Assembly: GCA_002385815.1 (NCBI GenBank)
Contig: DGEE01000022.1
Location: forward strand, 1 to 6,376
DNA: 6,376 bases
Direction: 5' to 3'
Source of the DNA: Hungateiclostridiaceae bacterium UBA3934
GTDB taxonomy: Bacteria > Bacillota > Clostridia > Acetivibrionales > DTU013
The notes under the pieces were generated by a model. It did no database searches. It was not told where the DNA came from and saw only the letters and a list, made by a program, of their open reading frames with translations. Position 1 is the first letter of the stretch; every line of letters begins with the position of its first letter. Shown in pieces: positions 1 through 4,188 of the stretch. Made by a program: the position numbers and the translations under genes.

Positions 1-19
1 AGATGTGTATAAGAGACAG
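1..19 (+). other. Tn5/Nextera mosaic-end adapter remnant (not genomic)
   Basis: Bases 1-19 read AGATGTGTATAAGAGACAG, identical over all 19 bases to the transposase mosaic-end sequence used in tagmentation libraries. It sits exactly at the contig edge, which is where untrimmed adapter appears. The native gene sequence begins at base 20. The adapter happens to be in frame with nadE and supplies a GTG codon at 5-7 that mimics a start; that start is artificial. Confidence 0.95.
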
Positions 20-1237
20 GACGTAGTATTCGGCGGTCATGCTCTGATTGCCGAGAACGGTGCTGTACTGTGTGAATCTGAACGATTCCGCCGTGACAGC
101 CATATGATAGTAAGCGAACTGGATATACAACGCCTTCTGAACTACAGAATAAAGAATACCAGCTATATGGACGGGGTTTCGAAACACAGCTTCAGAAAAA
201 TACCTTTCACGCTCTGCAGAAATGATGCGTTGAGGCTGACCAGGCATGTAGATCCGCATCCATTTATCCCGTCTGACAAACAGGAAAGGGACAACAGATG
301 CAGGGAGATTTTTGCGATCCAGACTGCGGGACTGGCAAAAAGGCTGGAACATACCGGCATCAAAAAGGCAGTGATAGGAGTGTCGGGAGGACTGGACTCT
401 ACCCTTGCGCTGATAGTCACAGTCAGAACTTTCGATTTGCTGCAGCTGCCCAGGGAAAACATCATAGCGATAACGATGCCGGGGTTCGGTACCACCAATA
501 CCACATATGACAACGCTGTACGGCTCATCAGGGCGTTCGGGGCCGGTTTCTGCGAAATCAGCATTGAAAAGGCCTGTATGCAGCATTTTGAAGATATAGG
601 ACATGACCCTTCAGTGCATGACGTCACTTATGAGAATGTCCAGGCAAGAGAACGTACCCAGATACTCATGGATATGGCCAATAAGCACAATGCCATTGTA
701 ATAGGCACAGGCAGCCTTTCCGAGCTTGCTGTCGGATGGTGCACATATAACGGAGACCACATGTCCATGTATTCTGTAAACTGTGGTGTGCCGAAATCAC
801 TTGTCAGACACATGGTGCAATATGCTGCCGAAAGCGCAGACGACAGGGCCGTTTCAGATGTGCTGATGAAGATCGCCGACACGCCGGTATCTCCTGAATT
901 GCTGCCCCCGGATGAGAAAGGGGAGATAAAGCAAAGAACGGAGGATATCGTCGGCCCGTATGAGTTGCATGACTTTTTCCTTTACCATCTGCAGCGATAT
1001 GGTGCTTCGCCTCTGAAGATACTGTATCTGGCGGAGCATGCATTTGAAGGCAGATACGATACACAGACAATACTCCTGTGGCTGAAGGTGTTCATAAGAA
1101 GGTTCTTCTCCCAGCAGTTCAAACGCTCATGCCTGCCGGACGGACCAAAGGTCGGAACAGTAAGCCTTTCTCCGAGAGGCGACTGGCGCATGCCCAGCGA
1201 TGCTTCAGCCGAGGAATGGCTCAGAGGACTTGAGTGA
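20..1237 (+). CDS. nadE: Glutamine-dependent NAD+ synthetase, C-terminal part (5' truncated by contig edge)
   Basis: Cytoplasmic enzyme of the last step of NAD synthesis: deamido-NAD+ plus ATP and ammonia (from glutamine) gives NAD+. About 405 residues are visible; long-form family members have about 640. The first ~25 residues (DVVFGGHALIAENG, ESERF) are the end of the N-terminal nitrilase-fold glutaminase domain, whose catalytic Glu-Lys-Cys lie upstream of the contig. After a linker comes the synthetase domain with the ATP-pyrophosphatase P-loop SGGLDS (bases 383-400), a PGFGTTN segment, GTGSLSELAVGW, NGDHMSMYSVN, and the C-terminal LPDGPKVG and SLSPRGDWRMPSDA blocks typical of the long form. 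In GTGSLSE, Ser stands where family members I know usually have Asp. No intrinsic terminator lies between the stop and the next promoter. The family call is firm; the real start is outside the window. Confidence 0.95.
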   Translation, partial: DVVFGGHALIAENGAVLCESERFRRDSHMIVSELDIQRLLNYRIKNTSYMDGVSKHSFRKIPFTLCRNDALRLTRHVDPHPFIPSDKQERDNRCREIFAIQTAGLAKRLEHTGIKKAVIGVSGGLDSTLALIVTVRTFDLLQLPRENIIAITMPGFGTTNTTYDNAVRLIRAFGAGFCEISIEKACMQHFEDIGHDPSVHDVTYENVQARERTQILMDMANKHNAIVIGTGSLSELAVGWCTYNGDHMSMYSVNCGVPKSLVRHMVQYAAESADDRAVSDVLMKIADTPVSPELLPPDEKGEIKQRTEDIVGPYELHDFFLYHLQRYGASPLKILYLAEHAFEGRYDTQTILLWLKVFIRRFFSQQFKRSCLPDGPKVGTVSLSPRGDWRMPSDASAEEWLRGLE

Positions 1238-1254
1238 TGGCATGGAATTGCCAC

Positions 1255-1283
1255 TTGACAAAACATGCGGTGTGCCTTACAAT
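1255..1283 (+). promoter_or_regulatory. Sigma-A promoter of tRNA-His
   Basis: TTGACA (1255-1260), a 17-base spacer, then TACAAT (1278-1283). The -35 is perfect and the -10 differs from consensus at one base. Transcription would start near 1290, about 25 bases before the tRNA. It begins only 17 bases after the nadE stop. Confidence 0.85.
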
Positions 1284-1314
1284 AGCATATGTCGCTGGAA
1301 AAGTGCATACCCGT

Positions 1315-1392
1315 GGTGAGCTTAGCTCAGTTGGTTAGAGTGCCAGGTTGTGGCCCTGGAGGTCGTGGGTTCGATTCCCATAGCTCACCCCA
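1315..1392 (+). tRNA. tRNA-His (anticodon GTG)
   Basis: A full cloverleaf can be folded by eye. The acceptor GTGAGCT (1316-1322) pairs with AGCTCAC (1382-1388). The anticodon stem is CCAGG/CCTGG with loop TTGTGGC, giving anticodon GTG. The T stem is GTGGG/CCCAT around TTCGATT. The base before the acceptor is G (1315) and the discriminator is C (1389), which form the extra G-1:C73 pair that identifies bacterial tRNA-His. CCA is encoded at 1390-1392. The tRNA has its own promoter and terminator, so it forms a single-gene unit, although read-through from nadE may also feed it. Confidence 0.97.
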
Positions 1393-1398
1393 AGACAT

Positions 1399-1424
1399 GA
1401 GGCTGTCGATTCAGCCTCTTTTTT
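1399..1424 (+). terminator. Intrinsic terminator after tRNA-His
   Basis: GAGGCTG (1399-1405) and CAGCCTC (1412-1418) form a perfect 7-bp stem with a 6-base loop, followed directly by six T (1419-1424). It starts seven bases after the tRNA CCA end. It probably serves both the tRNA-His transcript and nadE, since no other hairpin with a T run lies between nadE and this point. Confidence 0.92.
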
Positions 1425-1545
1425 ATACCATGATCTGCGGCAGTTCATATCGGTGCAGCTTCTTAGAAGAATGCAGGGAAAGACATATCATAGCAGTTAT
1501 ACCCGTTAATATCAAAATAGTGATACTCATGTCAATTTTGTTGGA

Positions 1546-1574
1546 TTTACGCAATCGATTCCATGTACTAGAAT
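1546..1574 (+). promoter_or_regulatory. Possible sigma-A promoter of the GH31 gene
   Basis: TTTACG (1546-1551), a 17-base spacer and TAGAAT (1569-1574). The -35 matches consensus at four of six positions and the -10 at five of six. It is the best-spaced candidate I found in the leader and would give a 5' untranslated region of roughly 125 bases that includes the inverted repeat at 1644-1673. Weak enough to be chance. Confidence 0.35.
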
Positions 1575-1643
1575 TATGTCGTAGAGAGTATTCGGGCCGG
1601 GATATCCTGCCGGTGTTACTCAGGGTATCTGCAAATAATGCAG

Positions 1644-1673
1644 TTTGCCTGTAAATTGGCAGGGCCAGGCAAA
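1644..1673. repeat. 8-bp inverted repeat, possible operator or RNA hairpin
   Basis: TTTGCCTG (1644-1651) and CAGGCAAA (1666-1673) are perfect reverse complements separated by 14 bases. The repeat lies about 20 bases upstream of the GH31 ribosome binding site and downstream of the possible promoter. No T run follows, so it is not an intrinsic terminator. It could be an operator for a repressor of the carbohydrate gene, or a hairpin in the mRNA leader. The role is inference. Confidence 0.45.
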
Positions 1674-1693
1674 TACGGATGAACATCGATTTC

Positions 1694-1700
1694 AAGGGAG
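1694..1700 (+). promoter_or_regulatory. Ribosome binding site that decides the GH31 start
   Basis: AAGGGAG at 1694-1700 lies eight bases before the ATG at 1709. The in-frame ATG at 1679 has no comparable purine-rich site at proper spacing, so 1709 is preferred. Confidence 0.75.
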
Positions 1701-1708
1701 ATGATGGA

Positions 1709-3718
1709 ATGGGTAGTTTTTTCAGGGTCGAAGGCATGCGTCTGATCAGGGAATATCGTAATGAGATACTCTGGATCGAGCCGTGGGGTGCCGACAGTCT
1801 GCGTGTCCGCGGAACGAAACGAGCAGCAATGGTACAGCAGGATTGGGCTTTACTGCCCCGATCCGGTGGCGATACGGCAGAGATCTCCGTATCGGATGAT
1901 GGTATGACAGCGGAGATAAGAAACGGGAAGATAGCAGCCCGAATTTCTGCCAACGGGAAAATATCATTCTACAATTCCAAAGGCAGGCTGCTGCTCGAAG
2001 AGTTCGTCAGGAGCCGCGACAACCTGAAGGAGTTCGTCAGTGCACTTTGCATAAATCCCCGCGAATACCCGTATGTTCCCGGGACCAATGATTTCGGGCT
2101 CACAGTGAGGTTTGAAGCCTATGACGGTGAGAAACTGTTCGGCATGGGGCAATACCAGCACCCGTACCTTGACCTGAAGGGCTGCACACTGGAGCTGGCC
2201 CAGAGGAATTCTCAGGCCAGTGTACCTTTCCTGCTTTCAAACAGGGGATATGGATTTCTTTGGAACAATCCTGCTGTCGGCAAAGTTACGTTCGGTAAAA
2301 ATGTGACAGAATGGTATGCAGGTTCTGTACAGCAGATGGACTACTGGATAACGGCAGGTGACACGCCTGCGGAAATAGAGGAGGCATATGCCCGGGTTAC
2401 AGGTACGGTGCCGATGATGCCTGACTACGCCATGGGTTTCTGGCAGTGCAAGCTGCGCTACCAGACACAGGAGGAACTGCTGGAGGTGGCACGTGAATAC
2501 AAGCGCAGAGGACTTCCCATATCTGTGATCGTTATAGACTTCTTCCACTGGACGAAGCAGGGCGAATTCAAATTCGATCCTGAATACTGGCCTGACCCGG
2601 AAGGTATGGTACGTGAACTTAAAGAAATGGGGATCGAACTGATGGTATCCATCTGGCCTTCTATAGACAAAACCAGCGAGAACTTCCGTGAGATGTATGA
2701 AAAAGGATACCTTGTAAGGTTCGACAGGGGTAATTCCATTGTGACGGACTGGATGGGCAATACCATGTTTTATGACCCTACTCACCCGGGAGCAAGGGAA
2801 TATTTGTGGAAAGTCGTGAAAAGGAATTATTATGACAAGGGTATAAGGATATTCTGGCTCGATGTGGCTGAGCCGGAGTATACGGAATACGAATTTGACA
2901 ATTACCGCTATCATATAGGTACTGCCCTGCAGGTCAGCAACATTTACCCGCTGATGTATGCGAAAACCTTCTATGACGGTATGAAGGCGGCAGGACAGGA
3001 AAACATAATCAACCTCATCCGCTGTGCCTGGGCGGGAAGCCAGCGGTACGGCGCACTGGTATGGTCCGGGGACATCCATTCCAGCTTCAGGTCTCTGCGC
3101 GATCAGCTAAGGGCTGGCCTCAATATGGCCATTGCAGGCATACCCTGGTGGACCACCGATATAGGAGGCTTCCACAGCGGGGATATTCGTGATCCGGATT
3201 TTCATGAACTGATCATACGCTGGTTCCAGTATGGCACTTTCTGTCCGGTATTCCGGCTCCATGGCGACAGAGAACCGCACACTCCGCCGCCGGGCACCTC
3301 CGGAGGCGGGATATTTGGAAGCGGCGCTGCAAACGAAGTGTGGACATACGGAGAAAAAGCATATGAGATATTCAGGAAATACATGTTCATAAGAGAACGC
3401 CTGCGTCCCTACATCAGGCAGATCATGAAAGAGGCCCATGAAAAGGGAACACCTCCGATGCGGCCGCTGTTCTATGATTTTCCGCAGGACATGACCGCGT
3501 GGGAGATCGATGACCAGTACATGTTCGGACCGGATATACTTGTCGCACCCATACTATACGAGGGACAGCGCAGCAGGAGAGTCTACCTTCCTGAGGGAGC
3601 AGAATGGAAGTGCACCATCGATGGTCGAAAGTATGACGGCGGGCAGTGGATCGAGTGCGACGCGCCCATCGAGGATATACCCCTGTTCCTGAGAGATAAC
3701 GCAGATCTGCCCATATGA
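1709..3718 (+). CDS. Glycoside hydrolase family 31 alpha-glycosidase (alpha-xylosidase or alpha-glucosidase type)
   Basis: Retaining enzyme that removes alpha-linked xylose or glucose from the non-reducing end of oligosaccharides. It is probably cytoplasmic, as the N terminus (MGSFFRVEGMRLIREY) is not a signal peptide. The product is 669 residues from ATG 1709, chosen for its ribosome binding site; an in-frame ATG at 1679 would add ten residues. Residues ~1-225 form the N-terminal beta-sandwich (GMGQYQHPYLDLKG). The barrel starts near residue 235 (MPDYAMGFWQCKLRY). WLDVAEPE carries the expected nucleophile Asp385 and WSGD the expected acid/base Asp455; FRLHGDREP is near 515, and PPMRPLFYDFP and MFGPDILVAPI near 585-605 begin the C-terminal beta domain. 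It is shorter than YicI-type enzymes (about 770), so the distal C-terminal domain is reduced or absent. No transporter or other sugar gene is adjacent. The family is certain, the substrate is not. Confidence 0.93.
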   Translation: MGSFFRVEGMRLIREYRNEILWIEPWGADSLRVRGTKRAAMVQQDWALLPRSGGDTAEISVSDDGMTAEIRNGKIAARISANGKISFYNSKGRLLLEEFVRSRDNLKEFVSALCINPREYPYVPGTNDFGLTVRFEAYDGEKLFGMGQYQHPYLDLKGCTLELAQRNSQASVPFLLSNRGYGFLWNNPAVGKVTFGKNVTEWYAGSVQQMDYWITAGDTPAEIEEAYARVTGTVPMMPDYAMGFWQCKLRYQTQEELLEVAREYKRRGLPISVIVIDFFHWTKQGEFKFDPEYWPDPEGMVRELKEMGIELMVSIWPSIDKTSENFREMYEKGYLVRFDRGNSIVTDWMGNTMFYDPTHPGAREYLWKVVKRNYYDKGIRIFWLDVAEPEYTEYEFDNYRYHIGTALQVSNIYPLMYAKTFYDGMKAAGQENIINLIRCAWAGSQRYGALVWSGDIHSSFRSLRDQLRAGLNMAIAGIPWWTTDIGGFHSGDIRDPDFHELIIRWFQYGTFCPVFRLHGDREPHTPPPGTSGGGIFGSGAANEVWTYGEKAYEIFRKYMFIRERLRPYIRQIMKEAHEKGTPPMRPLFYDFPQDMTAWEIDDQYMFGPDILVAPILYEGQRSRRVYLPEGAEWKCTIDGRKYDGGQWIECDAPIEDIPLFLRDNADLPI

Positions 3719-3724
3719 ATCGAT

Positions 3725-3754
3725 ACCACCTGCCCGTCGGGCAGGTGGTTATTT
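3725..3754 (+). terminator. Hairpin terminator after the GH31 gene
   Basis: ACCACCTGCCC (3725-3735) pairs perfectly with GGGCAGGTGGT (3739-3749) around a 3-base loop, starting seven bases after the stop codon. The following tract is only TATTT, a weak T run, so release may be incomplete. The -35 of the next tRNA promoter begins four bases later. Confidence 0.8.
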
Positions 3755-3758
3755 CAGC

Positions 3759-3787
3759 TTGACAAATGGTCCTGAGGCCTTTATAAT
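3759..3787 (+). promoter_or_regulatory. Consensus sigma-A promoter of the tRNA-Gln/tRNA-Lys operon
   Basis: TTGACA (3759-3764), 17 bases, TATAAT (3782-3787): a match to the vegetative consensus at all twelve positions with ideal spacing. Predicted transcription start is near 3794, about 16 bases before tRNA-Gln. Confidence 0.93.
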
Positions 3788-3809
3788 TGACTTTGCATTA
3801 TTCAGATGG

Positions 3810-3886
3810 TGGGATGTAGCCAAGTCGGTAAGGCACAGGACTTTGACTCCTGCATTTCGCTGGTTCGAGTCCAGCCATCCCAGCCA
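3810..3886 (+). tRNA. tRNA-Gln (anticodon TTG)
   Basis: The acceptor TGGGATG (3810-3816) pairs with CATCCCA (3876-3882); discriminator G at 3883 and encoded CCA at 3884-3886. The anticodon stem is CAGGA/TCCTG around CTTTGAC, giving anticodon TTG. The T stem is GCTGG/CCAGC around TTCGAGT. A T1:A72 first pair fits bacterial tRNA-Gln. It is the first gene of a two-tRNA transcript, and its CCA abuts the next tRNA with no spacer. Confidence 0.97.
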
Positions 3887-3962
3887 GAGCCATTAGCTCA
3901 GCTGGCAGAGCACTTGACTTTTAATCAAGGTGTCCGGCGTTCGAGTCGCCGATGGCTCACCA
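3887..3962 (+). tRNA. tRNA-Lys (anticodon TTT)
   Basis: The acceptor GAGCCAT (3887-3893) pairs with ATGGCTC (3952-3958); discriminator A at 3959 and encoded CCA at 3960-3962. The anticodon stem is CTTGA/TCAAG around CTTTTAA, giving anticodon TTT. The T stem is CGGCG/CGCCG around TTCGAGT. The gene begins at the base right after the tRNA-Gln CCA, so one cut must create both the 3' end of tRNA-Gln and the 5' end of tRNA-Lys. Confidence 0.97.
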
Positions 3963-3965
3963 AGC

Positions 3966-3997
3966 AAACCGCTTATCCGAACGGATGGGCGGTTTTT
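3966..3997 (+). terminator. Intrinsic terminator after tRNA-Lys
   Basis: AAACCGC (3966-3972) pairs with GCGGTTT (3989-3995). The stem continues through two possible T-G wobbles into ATCC/GGAT around a GAAC loop, and a run of five T ends at 3997. It starts four bases after the tRNA-Lys CCA and closes the tRNA operon. Confidence 0.9.
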
Positions 3998-4130
3998 GTT
4001 TTGGAGTGATGCCGGACTGTCCGTGTCAGGAATCTTCAGGTGATTGAATGCCAGCGTGGCAAATCAGAATCCGCCTGTCAATAAAGCGGGATCAACCCGA
4101 TCCTCTCTCTGACAAATGACTTTCTTCGCA

Positions 4131-4161
4131 TGTATGCCTTATGAATGATATGCAAATAATA
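4131..4161 (+). promoter_or_regulatory. Possible sigma-G (forespore) promoter of the germination operon
   Basis: TGTATG (4131-4136) fits the -35 pattern of forespore sigma-G promoters. After 18 bases, AATAATA (4155-4161) matches five of seven positions of the -10 CATACTA. Known GerA-family operons in Bacillus are sigma-G dependent, so the type is expected. The start point would fall near 4168, leaving a short leader holding the GGGGGA site before ATG 4189. A second overlapping candidate, TGAATG (4142-4147), 17 bases, CATAAGA (4165-4171), is similar in quality but would place the start point on the ribosome binding site. Confidence 0.35.
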
Positions 4162-4172
4162 TCACATAAGAT

Positions 4173-4178
4173 GGGGGA
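4173..4178 (+). promoter_or_regulatory. Probable ribosome binding site of the GerAA-type gene
   Basis: GGGGGA ends ten bases before ATG 4189. The upstream in-frame ATGs at 4141 and 4171 lack purine-rich sites, so this supports a start at 4189. The spacing is slightly long and the match to AGGAGG is incomplete. Confidence 0.5.
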
Positions 4179-4188
4179 ATGTGATTCC

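Larger units (their letters stand above)
1425..1678. other. Non-coding leader upstream of the GH31 gene
   Basis: About 280 bases separate the tRNA-His terminator from the preferred GH31 start. I see no convincing gene here: the open frames crossing it run through the tRNA and its terminator or lie antisense to the GH31 gene, and have no recognisable protein features. The region contains a possible sigma-A promoter (1546-1574), a short GGATATCC palindrome (1600-1607) and a longer inverted repeat (1644-1673). I recognise no known riboswitch. Confidence 0.6.
3998..4188. other. Intergenic region upstream of the germination operon
   Basis: No gene is visible. A short GGATC/GATCC inverted repeat (4089-4103) is not followed by a T run. 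The 3' part contains sporulation-type promoter elements (listed separately). An in-frame ATG at 4141 has no ribosome binding site and would fall inside that promoter. Confidence 0.5.

Noticed and set aside
1600..1607. GGATATCC palindrome in the GH31 leader
   Set aside because: Only 8 bp and its flanks do not extend the symmetry; likely chance.
1289..1654. Plus-strand open frame of 121 codons through tRNA-His
   Set aside because: It translates the tRNA and its terminator, so it is not a gene.
1423..1953. Minus-strand open frame of 176 codons crossing the leader and the GH31 start
   Set aside because: It overlaps the GH31 ribosome site and first 80 codons and shows no protein features or homology I recognise.
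2237..3079. Long open frame on the minus strand (280 codons) inside the GH31 gene
   Set aside because: It lies wholly antisense to a gene with intact family motifs, and its translation has no recognisable domain and odd composition; it is a shadow of the GH31 codon pattern.
1316..3962. GH31 gene as a genomic island between two tRNA loci
   Set aside because: No integrase, no direct repeat of a tRNA 3' end, no clear change in base composition, and each unit has its own promoter and terminator. The tRNAs are more simply neighbours.
3806..4009. Plus-strand open frame of 67 codons over the tRNA pair
   Set aside because: It spans both tRNAs and the terminator; the coding look is accidental.
4089..4103. 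GGATC/GATCC short inverted repeat as a terminator
   Set aside because: A 5-bp stem followed by TCTCTCT rather than a T run; a proper terminator already lies upstream at 3966-3997.
4109..4138. Sigma-A promoter for the germination operon (CTGACA, 18 bases, TATGCC)
   Set aside because: The -10 matches only three of six positions, and a forespore promoter is more in keeping with this gene family.
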